A stretch of DNA of 64,000 nucleotides from the NCBI GenBank assembly GCA_023400985.1, contig JAEXEN010000032.1:97655-161654 (forward strand), in the 5' to 3' direction. The notes under the pieces are model-generated. The model had not been told where the DNA came from, ran no database searches, and saw nothing but the letters and a program-made list of their open reading frames with translations. The DNA comes from Bacillota bacterium. GTDB lineage: Bacteria > Bacillota > Clostridia > Christensenellales > CAG-138. The first letter of the stretch is position 1, and every line of letters begins with the position of its first letter. Of this stretch, positions 49,777-56,703 are shown piece after piece. The position numbers were made by a program, and so were the translations under genes.

Positions 49777-51273
49777 TTGGAAATCAAGACCATAGACGAT
49801 CTAACAGATGCAAATATCGCAACAATGGACAAGGTGCAGCTTGTCGATAGCGTGATATTGTCATACGACATACAGGATGAGTTTGAGCGTATACGCCTAC
49901 ACGCTCTGATGCAAATAAGGGCGGGCGAATTGGGGATAGGCCCTACGCTCAACAGAGTGTTATCCAAATACCAAAAGAAAGATGCTGCAGAAGAAAAACG
50001 CTTCAAGCTATCTATTGCGAAGCGCGACGCAGAAATACCTTTGCGGCTCGATCAGAACGGTGCGCCCGTTGTTACAATCGACAACTTTTTATTAGTTATG
50101 CGAAACGACCCGTTTTACGAGGGTGTGCGTTATAACCTGCTTGCTAACTCGCCCGAAATCCATGAAGATGGAGAGATAAGGCGTTGGAATGATACAGACG
50201 AAGCAGAAAGCCGCCATTACATCGAAACGGCCTATAACATTCACGGCGAAAACAAGCACGCCGATGCGCTGCGTATCCTGTTCCGAGATCGGGAGTATCA
50301 CCCTATACAGGATATTATAGACATGCTTAATTGGGATGGCGTGGAGCGTATTGAAAACTTTTTACACAAGTGGATGCAAGCAGAAGACTGCGAGTATACC
50401 CGCGAAGTGAGCCGACTTATCTTTGCGGGAGGCATACACCGCCTTTATGTACCCGGATGTAAATTTGATGACGTTCCCGTGCTGATCGGAACGGCGCAGG
50501 GTGAGGGGAAATCAACTATCGCGAGGTGGCTTGCTATTCACGATAGCTACTACTCCGAAGTAACAGAAATCGAAGGGCAGCGTGGGATTGAACAGCTTGA
50601 GGGCGCATGGATATGTGAGATTGCAGAGCTTCTTGCGCTCACTAAGGCCAAAGAGCAGGAAGCCGTTAAATCATACATTACCCGTCAGCGCGATAAATAC
50701 CGCAAGCCATATGACCGTCAGACCTCCGAATATCCGCGCAGGTGCGTGTTCATCGGTACGACTAATAATGAGCAGTTTCTTAAGGATAAGACGGGAAACA
50801 GGCGATTTTACCCCGTAAAGGTACAATCCTCTGGCTACTGGCTATACGAGCATGAGCGAGAATGCCGGGTCTATATCTTGCAATGTTGGGCAGAGGCAAA
50901 GGCGCGGTTCCTTAAGGGTAAAATGCCGAATTTTGCAAACAGGGCGCTCTTACCACAATTCGGAGCGGCACAAGAAGAAGCTATGGAAGATGATTGGCGC
51001 GTGGGAGCAATCGAGCAGTTCCTTGATCGCCAGCCTGTCGGCACGTATGTGTGTACTCGCCAGTTAAAGCGTGAAGCACTTTGCGCAAACAAAGACTTTC
51101 CGCAGGACCCGAACCCAAAGGAATCGCAAGAAATCACTACACTCATGAATAAGTTTCCTGAATGGATAAAGGCGGGTCGGCAATATCTACCAGACTATGG
51201 TCGTCAAAGGTGTTGGCAAAGAACGAACGGCATGCAAGAGATAGACTTGAGCAATCAGGAAATGCCGTTTTAA
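49777..51273 (+). CDS. VapE/VirE-family helicase
   Basis: 498 residues from a TTG start. Walker A GTAQGEGKST (K245), WICEIAELLAL and RRCVFIGTTNN are the hallmarks of the virulence-associated E ATPase family used as replicative helicases by prophages. The helical N-terminal part is longer than the minimal family. With the CHC2 protein it probably drives phage replication; a repeat-rich tract follows. Confidence 0.9.
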   Translation: MEIKTIDDLTDANIATMDKVQLVDSVILSYDIQDEFERIRLHALMQIRAGELGIGPTLNRVLSKYQKKDAAEEKRFKLSIAKRDAEIPLRLDQNGAPVVTIDNFLLVMRNDPFYEGVRYNLLANSPEIHEDGEIRRWNDTDEAESRHYIETAYNIHGENKHADALRILFRDREYHPIQDIIDMLNWDGVERIENFLHKWMQAEDCEYTREVSRLIFAGGIHRLYVPGCKFDDVPVLIGTAQGEGKSTIARWLAIHDSYYSEVTEIEGQRGIEQLEGAWICEIAELLALTKAKEQEAVKSYITRQRDKYRKPYDRQTSEYPRRCVFIGTTNNEQFLKDKTGNRRFYPVKVQSSGYWLYEHERECRVYILQCWAEAKARFLKGKMPNFANRALLPQFGAAQEEAMEDDWRVGAIEQFLDRQPVGTYVCTRQLKREALCANKDFPQDPNPKESQEITTLMNKFPEWIKAGRQYLPDYGRQRCWQRTNGMQEIDLSNQEMPF

Positions 51274-51274
51274 T

Positions 51275-51510
51275 GGGACGGGGTATAACTCTTATACCCC
51301 TGTCCCGTACCCTGTCCCATACCCCTGTCCCGTCCTGAAACCCTTTATTTTACTTACTTTTTTCTATTTTAGGGACAGGGGGACAGGTAAATAGCCCAAA
51401 ACATTTAAAAGGAGATATAGAGTTATATTTGAGGTAAAAATGTTAAAAGTAAAATGAAATTCAGAATACCTTATAGGAAAATAGGGGCTGTCCCGTCCTG
51501 CTGTCCCATA
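51275..51510. repeat. TGTCCC/GGGACA repeat tract, possible replication origin
   Basis: Rightward CCCTGTCCC-type units at about 51297, 51310 and 51322, inverted GGGACAGGG–GGACAGG at 51371–51387, and CTGTCCCGTCCTGCTGTCCC around 51488–51507 flank a strongly A/T-rich core (51340–51480). No gene fits here. Iterons around an A/T-rich tract next to the helicase gene suggest an origin. Confidence 0.55.
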
Positions 51511-51536
51511 AATCAGTTTTTAAGGGGGAATGAAAA

Positions 51537-51728
51537 CTGGAACAAAAACAATGGAGCGCGGCAATTAAGGCCGAAATGCAATCTATACGAAGTGCCGCAG
51601 ATGCATTTGTAGAATTGCGAGATACCGTACAAGCATGGGGCATGACAAGGAAGCAAGCGAATAAACTCTGTATGCAGTATTTTGGTGCAGCACTCGAAAA
51701 AGATGATAAAGATAGGGGGGATAAATAA
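51537..51728 (+). CDS. Small phage protein with a CTG start
   Basis: 63 residues if read from CTG 51537, with AAGGGGG eight bases upstream and a stop codon two codons before CTG in the same frame, so no ATG/GTG/TTG start is available there. The product (EQKQWSAAIKAEM …) is helical and charged. An internal ATG (codon 14) has no ribosome site. Its stop lies just before the next gene. Confidence 0.55.
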   Translation: MEQKQWSAAIKAEMQSIRSAADAFVELRDTVQAWGMTRKQANKLCMQYFGAALEKDDKDRGDK

Positions 51729-51730
51729 CT

Positions 51731-51922
51731 ATGGAAATCAGCGAAAGAATTTACACGCATGAGGAAGTTGAAAAGATGCGAGCAGGGGAACGAGAACGAT
51801 ATTACCATGAAATAGAAAAGATTCACACACAGTACGCAGACATATTCAGCAAGTATTCGGCTGCAATTCAACTATTGAACAAACTACTAGAAAGCGAGGT
51901 CAGAACATATGCCAACCAATAG
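51731..51922 (+). CDS. Small coiled-coil phage protein
   Basis: 63 residues, helical throughout (EEVEKMRAGERERYYHEI), GGGGGG upstream. It overlaps the terminase small subunit start. Unknown function. Confidence 0.68.
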   Translation: MEISERIYTHEEVEKMRAGERERYYHEIEKIHTQYADIFSKYSAAIQLLNKLLESEVRTYANQ

Positions 51923-52532
51923 CACTACAGCCAAACGCGGCAGACCGCCCAAACCGCAGGAGGTAAAGGCGGATACGGTTGTGGAGGCAGGAGAGAAGAT
52001 AGCTAAGAAAACACGAAATCGCCCTGATCTTGAAAACTATGGCGCGGATAAGGCAAGCCCCGGCGACAACTCTCGTTTCCTACGCATGGCAAGGGCATCA
52101 ATGTCTTTGCCGCCGATTGATGTTTCAGACCCCGAACAGGTCGCTCATCGCATTATGGAATACTTTGATTTCTGCGAGGAAAACGACAAGAAGCCGGGTA
52201 TGGCTGGACTTGCAAACTGGATAGGCGTTGATAACACAACACTTAGCAGCTGGAGAAGGGGAGAGTATCGAGGAACTACACACTCCCCAATCATAAAAAA
52301 AGCGGCACAAATTCTAGAGGAATTATGGGAAGATTACATGCTGAATGGCAAGGTGAACCCCGTTTCCGGCATCTTCCTCGGCAAGATCACGTTCGGCTAC
52401 AGGGACGTTCAGGACTATGTAATCACCCCGAACCAACCGCTTGGCCCTGATGGAGACCCCGCGACTATGGCGCAGAAGTACCAAAATGCGCTGCCCGAAA
52501 CGACTATCAACTATGGGAAGGAGGGAGAGTAA
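51909..52532 (+). CDS. terS: Terminase small subunit / DNA-packaging protein
   Basis: 207 residues. An AT-hook (KRGRPPK) at the N terminus and a HTH region (GLANWIGVDNTTLSSW) fit phage small terminases that recognise the packaging site. It overlaps the coiled-coil gene, and its stop overlaps the next small gene. The large subunit is unusually distant (58615). Confidence 0.82.
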   Translation: MPTNSTTAKRGRPPKPQEVKADTVVEAGEKIAKKTRNRPDLENYGADKASPGDNSRFLRMARASMSLPPIDVSDPEQVAHRIMEYFDFCEENDKKPGMAGLANWIGVDNTTLSSWRRGEYRGTTHSPIIKKAAQILEELWEDYMLNGKVNPVSGIFLGKITFGYRDVQDYVITPNQPLGPDGDPATMAQKYQNALPETTINYGKEGE

Positions 52533-52705
52533 TGGGCGATGTGAGGGATTTGTTTAGCATTGAGGGCGGCAAAAAGGACGATTACGCCCTTATGGCGAAG
52601 GAACTATACAAGGTATTTGCGGCATACGTGGCTGCTGGTTTTACGGCTCCGCAAGCCATTGATCTTCTTAAGGTTCTGCTCGCAGGCAGCCTAAATAAAA
52701 AGTAG
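52532..52705 (+). CDS. Small phage protein after terS
   Basis: 57 residues starting with the last base of terS, GGAGGGAG upstream. The segment FAAYVAAGFTAPQAIDLL is typical of small proteins next to terminases. Function unknown. Confidence 0.68.
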   Translation: MGDVRDLFSIEGGKKDDYALMAKELYKVFAAYVAAGFTAPQAIDLLKVLLAGSLNKK

Positions 52706-52735
52706 CCCGACCCTTGCGACTATACTTAGCCAAAA

Positions 52736-52770
52736 TGCCGCCGACTTTGTAAAGTACGGCGGCAAGTTTT
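52736..52770 (+). terminator. Intrinsic terminator after the terS genes
   Basis: TGCCGCC–GACTTT pairs with AAAGT–GGCGGCA; TTTT follows. It closes the early block before the cargo region. Confidence 0.8.
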
Positions 52771-53075
52771 ATGTGCGGGTTGGCGCATAAGTGGCGACTA
52801 TGCGGGCCTTAAGGCATAAAGCGTAAGCGACTTTCGACTATGGCGGGCTTCAAACATGGCGGAAGTTCTGAGGATGATTCTGTGCCCTGCGGCCTCGCAC
52901 TTTTGGTAAATGGGCGGCGCTGTAATACATGCCCGCCTGAATGCTAGCCGCGTGCCCTGTGCGGCCTCGTGGAACGTTTTATGGCGTTGTGAAGTGGATT
53001 GGCTTAACGAGCGCATTTTTGTCTATGGTTCGCTGCGGTGCGTTCTATGCCGTCACTCATTTTCGCGCAACGGAC
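52771..53075. other. Non-coding stretch with short repeats
   Basis: No supported gene. It contains three close GCGACTAT/CGACTAT words (one just upstream, near 52717, 52795, 52836) and two copies of GTGCCCTG…GCGGCCTCG near 52882 and 52952. It lies between the terS block and the leftward gene set; a packaging (cos/pac) site is possible. Confidence 0.4.
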
Positions 53076-53104
53076 AAAACAAAAGCCCGCCGATCAGGGC
53101 GGGC
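53076..53104 (-). terminator. Terminator of the leftward cargo genes
   Basis: Reading leftward, GCCCGCC pairs with GGCGGGC around a six-base loop and is followed by TTTTGTTTT. Confidence 0.88.
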
Positions 53105-53117
53105 GGTTAGGTGGTGT

Positions 53118-53183
53118 TCACTTCTTCTTGGTTAGTGCGGCCAGTACGCAGACTACAAACAATATCGGTACAAAGAACCAGAT
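53118..53183 (-). CDS. 21-residue membrane peptide, possible ATC start
   Basis: A perfect AAAGGAGG lies eight bases before ATC at 53183; no ATG, GTG or TTG follows. The frame encodes a hydrophobic helix (IWFFVPILFVVCVLAAL) ending in KKK. If ATC is used this is a tiny membrane peptide, similar in form to type I toxins; otherwise the ribosome site is a relic. Confidence 0.4.
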   Translation of the reverse strand: MWFFVPILFVVCVLAALTKKK

Positions 53184-53230
53184 GGTGACTACCTCCTTTC
53201 GGTGCCGGGCTTGCTCCGGCTCACTCTGCG

Positions 53231-53434
53231 CTAATGGGCGTAGTAAGAATACAGACCCGCCATTTCCCTGTTCGTGATGACTCCTAGATCGGCCAAGCAA
53301 GTTAGATAGCCTCTAAGCGTGTGCTTATATTCGGCTCTTTCAAAGTCTTGGGGCAATGTGTTTATTAGGGCCTGATAGGTCATAAGGCGCTCCCGCTGTG
53401 CGTCTGAAAGTTTATTGATGGCTTCGGCTGTCAT
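53231..53434 (-). CDS. Small leftward phage protein
   Basis: 67 residues, helical, AAAGGAAG upstream. Part of the leftward gene set with similar intergenic spacing. Function unknown. Confidence 0.68.
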   Translation of the reverse strand: MTAEAINKLSDAQRERLMTYQALINTLPQDFERAEYKHTLRGYLTCLADLGVITNREMAGLYSYYAH

Positions 53435-53467
53435 AATGATTTCTTCCTTTCCCCGCTCTGCTGGCGG

Positions 53468-53662
53468 TCAAGCGTTTACCAAATCGGCAATAAATGCTTC
53501 TGCTTTTTCGTAGGTGTTGAAGATATCGCAGTATTCGTCGCAATGTACGCCCTCAATACATTTCCCATCGTGTAAGCTCTCCGTCCCTGCTTCGCCCTCT
53601 AAGAGAATTTCACCTTCGCTTCGTCCGTTATCATAAAACCGTGTAATCGCGTAGTATTTCAT
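53468..53662 (-). CDS. Small leftward phage protein
   Basis: 64 residues, starts MKYYAITRFYDNGRSEG, GAAGGAGCGGGAC before ATG, a sequence that recurs before the 54367 gene. Beta-rich. Function unknown. Confidence 0.68.
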   Translation of the reverse strand: MKYYAITRFYDNGRSEGEILLEGEAGTESLHDGKCIEGVHCDEYCDIFNTYEKAEAFIADLVNA

Positions 53663-53695
53663 GTCCCGCTCCTTCCCGCCCGTGTGGGGCGATGC

Positions 53696-53923
53696 TTATT
53701 TGTGGTTTCTTTCTAATACATTCCGCACCGCAAAACAAATGCGATACAGTTCGCCGGCGCTGACCCGCTCGGAGCAGTCATAAGCGCCGCCGCTGGTTTT
53801 CTCGTAGCCGAGGCGGTAGCCGCCGTACGCCGAATCCAGATAATACTTGCCGTCTGCATGTGGCTGTAATCCGTTGATATCCTCGATTATGCTGTTCAGG
53901 TGTGCCACTGTTGTATGTGCCAT
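53696..53923 (-). CDS. Small leftward phage protein
   Basis: 75 residues, GAAAGGGG before ATG. The segment YYLDSAYGGYRLGYEKTSGG suggests a beta-rich fold. Function unknown. Confidence 0.66.
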   Translation of the reverse strand: MAHTTVAHLNSIIEDINGLQPHADGKYYLDSAYGGYRLGYEKTSGGAYDCSERVSAGELYRICFAVRNVLERNHK

Positions 53924-54034
53924 AATAATGCCCCTTTCTTTTCCTGGGGCGACATGCTAAGCTGTAGATGCCGCCCTGGTTCGTTGTGGTTCTGGTGTGG
54001 CTGGCCGCTGGTTGCTGTGGTAGGTGCCGGCGGC

Positions 54035-54367
54035 TTATTTCGTTACGAGGCTCTTAATCCATGCGTTGTAGTCCTCAATATTGACATATGAGAGGTCATT
54101 GGCGCCGACGTAGCGCACGTTGCCATGCGTCTTGTATTCTAACCCGTGTATGCCCATGTAGTACCACACGTTGATTTGCAGGGCGTTGTCGAGACGGAAC
54201 CCAAGGTATTGTTCCAACTCATGCAGGGTGCCGCCGTAGTAACCGTTGCGGGAAAATATCTTATTCCATATCGATACGGCCAAGTTCTGTTCGTTCGTGC
54301 GCTCCCATTCCGGTATGCGCTTGATTTGATTAATTGCCCGCTCGGTTGTATACGTGATGTGCTTCAT
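54035..54367 (-). CDS. Leftward phage protein
   Basis: 110 residues, GAAGGAGCGGGAC before ATG as for the 53662 gene. Soluble, aromatic-rich. First full-sized gene after the toxin-like peptide in the leftward direction. Function unknown. Confidence 0.68.
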   Translation of the reverse strand: MKHITYTTERAINQIKRIPEWERTNEQNLAVSIWNKIFSRNGYYGGTLHELEQYLGFRLDNALQINVWYYMGIHGLEYKTHGNVRYVGANDLSYVNIEDYNAWIKSLVTK

Positions 54368-54410
54368 GTCCCGCTCCTTCCCGCCCGTGTGGGGCGATGC
54401 TGTTCTCGTC

Positions 54411-54439
54411 TTGACATTTCCTATTGTCTTTGCTACAAT
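54411..54439 (+). promoter_or_regulatory. Promoter of the small antisense RNA
   Basis: Consensus TTGACA (54411–54416), 17-base spacer, TACAAT (54434–54439). No rightward gene follows before a terminator at 54486. Confidence 0.85.
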
Positions 54440-54445
54440 GTACCC

Positions 54446-54523
54446 AACAGGGCGGCCTAACGGTCAGCCGGTGTTATAAGGGAAGTAACCGCTTACTTTG
54501 TCAGGGTAGGGCGGTTATTTTTT
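54446..54523 (+). ncRNA. Predicted ~80-nt small RNA, antisense to the toxin-like mRNA
   Basis: Starts about seven bases after a consensus promoter and ends at an intrinsic terminator (stem AACCGC/GCGGTT at 54487–54516, then six T). It has no open frame. It overlaps the 3' end of the leftward toxin-like frame (54515–54523) and is complementary to its 3' untranslated part, the layout of type I antitoxins such as RatA or Fst RNA II. Confidence 0.72.
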
Positions 54524-54586
54524 TATGGCTCTGATGATTTTCAGAATGATTATCAATAGGATAATCGCCAGTATCATCTGCTCCAT
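54515..54586 (-). CDS. 23-residue hydrophobic toxin-like peptide
   Basis: The frame begins MEQMILAIILLI and continues almost wholly hydrophobic to a basic tail (IRAIKK). AAAGGGGG lies eight bases before ATG. Such size, single helix and basic end are typical of Fst/TxpA/Ldr-type toxins that damage membranes. Its mRNA is convergent with the small RNA and its promoter carries two operator-like sites. Toxicity is inferred. Confidence 0.72.
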   Translation of the reverse strand: MEQMILAIILLIIILKIIRAIKK

Positions 54587-54648
54587 TTCGCTCACCCCCT
54601 TTCATACGGGGATGGGCTAACCGCTCGCGCCCTGCTGGATACAATTAC

Positions 54649-54700
54649 ATTATTTCACCTTTAGGTGTATTTGTCAAGTGATTATCTCACCTTTGGGTGA
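54649..54700 (-). promoter_or_regulatory. Promoter and operators of the toxin-like gene
   Basis: Leftward TTGACA (54672–54677), 17 bases, AATAAT (54649–54654). A CAC-N6-GTG site (54655–54668, TCACCTTTAGGTGT) fills the spacer; a second (54687–54700, TCACCTTTGGGTGA) sits just upstream. Confidence 0.82.
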
Positions 54701-54720
54701 TTTATTTTTATTGTTTTCCC

Positions 54721-54750
54721 CGTGTCCGTTTCTGCACAGTTTCGGACACG
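54721..54750. repeat. Perfect 8-bp hairpin in the toxin–regulator intergenic region
   Basis: CGTGTCCG (54721–54728) and CGGACACG (54743–54750) lie between the two operator clusters. Apart from this, 54701–54839 shows no gene. Confidence 0.5.
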
Positions 54751-54839
54751 CTGCCCGCCCCACGGGGGTATTTGTCTTGTGGTCAGACGGTGGTGAGCTG
54801 TTTTGCCACCGAAAAAATAAAAAAGATTCAAAAAGGCTA

Positions 54840-54882
54840 TTGACATACTTCACTCATTGGTGTAAGATACACTTGAAAGTGA
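54840..54882 (+). promoter_or_regulatory. Promoter and operators of the XRE–recombinase genes
   Basis: TTGACA (54840–54845), 17 bases, TAAGAT (54863–54868). Two CAC-N6-GTG sites are present: 54850–54863 in the spacer and 54869–54882 at the transcript start, matching those on the toxin-like gene's promoter. Confidence 0.82.
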
Positions 54883-54891
54883 GGAGCGAGC

Positions 54892-55140
54892 ATGAAACAG
54901 GCAGAGGCGATTGAACAACTCCTGCGAGATAACAACAAGAACAAAGTTTGGTTATCCGAGAAAATGGGTATTGGGTCAAATGCCGTGAGCAATATGCTTC
55001 GGCGCGGCAACGTGACGGTAGATACCCTGTACCAAATTTGCGAAGTGCTGGAATACGAGATAACGATTCAACCGAAGCGAAGGGCGGGAAGCAGACCAAA
55101 TGGGCAGATTATCGTTGAGGGAAAGGAACGGGTGAAATGA
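54892..55140 (+). CDS. XRE-type regulator of the cargo module
   Basis: 82 residues: HTH (VWLSEKMGIGSNAVSNML) then a short tail containing EYEITIQPKR. GAGGAGC precedes the ATG. Its promoter and that of the toxin-like gene share the CAC-N6-GTG sites, which it probably binds. Four-base overlap with the recombinase gene. Confidence 0.8.
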   Translation: MKQAEAIEQLLRDNNKNKVWLSEKMGIGSNAVSNMLRRGNVTVDTLYQICEVLEYEITIQPKRRAGSRPNGQIIVEGKERVK

Positions 55141-55712
55141 AGTACGGATACAAACGGGTTAGTACGAAAGGGCAGAAAAATGACGGAAATAGCCTTGAAG
55201 CGCAAGATAACGCTTTGAGGATGGCGGGCGCAGAGATTATATACGGCGATGCGTTTACTGGCATGAAAAAGCACCGCCCCGAACTGGACAAACTCATGGC
55301 GGCACTTAAAAAGGGCGATACGCTCATGGTAACGAAGCTGGATAGGATAGCGCGTAGCGCAAAACACGGGATTGAGTTGATTGAAGATTTGATAGGGCGA
55401 GGCGTAACGGTTCACATCCTCAACATGGGAATACTTGACGGAACGCCCACAGGGAAACTTATGCGGACTATGCTGTTCGCGTTTGCGGAGTTTGAGCGCG
55501 ACATGATCGTTCAGCGTACTTCCGAGGGTAAAGCGATTGCAAGACAGAAGGATGGATACCGCGAGGGGAGAAAGCCCGTTAAGTACAGTGAGGGGCTGTA
55601 CCACGAACTGGCGGATAAAGTGGCGAAAGGCATAAAGACGGTTTCCGAGGCAGCGCAGGAGCTTGGAATTAGCCGCGCAAAGTGGTATCGGCTGGTAAAG
55701 GAGATAGCTTAA
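55137..55712 (+). CDS. Small serine recombinase (resolvase/invertase type)
   Basis: 191 residues: catalytic S9 in YKRVSTKGQ, the conserved LDRIARSAKHGIELI and EFERDMIVQRT (resolvase E helix), and a C-terminal HTH (TVSEAAQELGISRAKWYRL). This is the size of resolvases and DNA invertases, distinct from the phage integrase. It may move or invert the cargo block. Coupled to the XRE regulator by overlap. Confidence 0.92.
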   Translation: MKYGYKRVSTKGQKNDGNSLEAQDNALRMAGAEIIYGDAFTGMKKHRPELDKLMAALKKGDTLMVTKLDRIARSAKHGIELIEDLIGRGVTVHILNMGILDGTPTGKLMRTMLFAFAEFERDMIVQRTSEGKAIARQKDGYREGRKPVKYSEGLYHELADKVAKGIKTVSEAAQELGISRAKWYRLVKEIA

Positions 55713-55738
55713 CATGGCAAATCGGGGGTGTGAGGAAA

Positions 55739-56686
55739 ATGCCATATTGTATATATAAGGCGCAAAACAAAGCCAATGGAAAAATCTATATTGGGAAAAC
55801 TAATAATTTTCTCAAGCGTCAAGGCGAGCATCTCCATGACTGCCGAACGGGGCATCAACTTTTCTCTAAAGCATTAAAAAAGTATGGCAAAGAAGGCTTT
55901 GACTGGACAATTGTTGAGGACGACATACAGTCGCTCGTAGCCGCTAATCGGAGTGAACAGTTTTGGATAAAGTACTATAGATCCTATTTTAAATGGAAAC
56001 AATCAAACGGATACAACATGACAAAAGGTGGCGACGGGGGTAGTTGCTGGAACATTAAAAAAATTGCAACGTATGACAAAAACGGAAAATTACTTGCGGT
56101 ATTCGATTCAGTAACCGACGCAGCTAAGTTTTATGACATATCCGGTACAACCAGTATAAGTGCGGTGTGCGACAATGACGAGAGAACTTGTAAGGGCATG
56201 ATGTTTGTAAGTTTCGATGTTATTCCGGTTCCCGAAATAAAGCCTTTTCACAGGGAAAGTAAGCGTAAGGTTCCAATAACTCAACTCGATCTAAGCGGTA
56301 ATATAGTAAGGAAATATCCGTCTATAAAGGATGCGTGTCAAACGGGATTTAGTCGTTCAGGGATACTTGGATGTGCCAATGGCAGGTATAAGCAATCTAA
56401 TGGTTTTATCTGGAAGTACGAAAAAGATTTAAACAGTTGCGTTGGCGTAGAAGTTGAACCAATGAACTCGTTAAAAGGAAAGTATGTACTGCAATTCACA
56501 CTCGATGGTCAGTTTGTCCAAAAATATAACAGTTGTGCAGACGCTGCAAGACAAATTGGAATCCTAAATTATAAGGTGATACATAAGGCAATAAACTCAG
56601 AAACACATTATTCAAGCGGTTTTAAGTGGTATCGGATAGATGATAGTCTTGCGAACGGTAATAGGAAAATGTTACAATTCAAATAA
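55739..56686 (+). CDS. GIY-YIG homing endonuclease with three NUMOD-like repeats
   Basis: 315 residues. The GIY-YIG core is seen as YCIYKAQN … KIYIGKTNN with the catalytic Arg region following. Three copies of a NUMOD1-like unit follow, each with F/YDSVTDAAKF-type helix starts (about residues 105–150, 190–235, 255–300), which read DNA sequence. Such enzymes spread between phages by cutting allelic sites. Base composition is A+T-rich compared with neighbouring genes. Confidence 0.88.
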   Translation: MPYCIYKAQNKANGKIYIGKTNNFLKRQGEHLHDCRTGHQLFSKALKKYGKEGFDWTIVEDDIQSLVAANRSEQFWIKYYRSYFKWKQSNGYNMTKGGDGGSCWNIKKIATYDKNGKLLAVFDSVTDAAKFYDISGTTSISAVCDNDERTCKGMMFVSFDVIPVPEIKPFHRESKRKVPITQLDLSGNIVRKYPSIKDACQTGFSRSGILGCANGRYKQSNGFIWKYEKDLNSCVGVEVEPMNSLKGKYVLQFTLDGQFVQKYNSCADAARQIGILNYKVIHKAINSETHYSSGFKWYRIDDSLANGNRKMLQFK

Positions 56687-56703
56687 CAGATGGGGGTGGG
56701 GCT

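Noticed and set aside
51290..51510. CRISPR or tandem minisatellite
   Set aside because: Units vary, are in both orientations and lack uniform spacers; an origin-like tract fits better.
52697..52785. Programmed frameshift extending the 57-residue protein after terS
   Set aside because: The A-rich stop region looks slippery, but the downstream bases are better explained as a terminator hairpin, and the heptamer is a poor match.
53118..53300. 60-codon version of the leftward membrane peptide
   Set aside because: Its upstream part overlaps another gene and lacks a ribosome site; the perfect site lies inside it, before the ATC.
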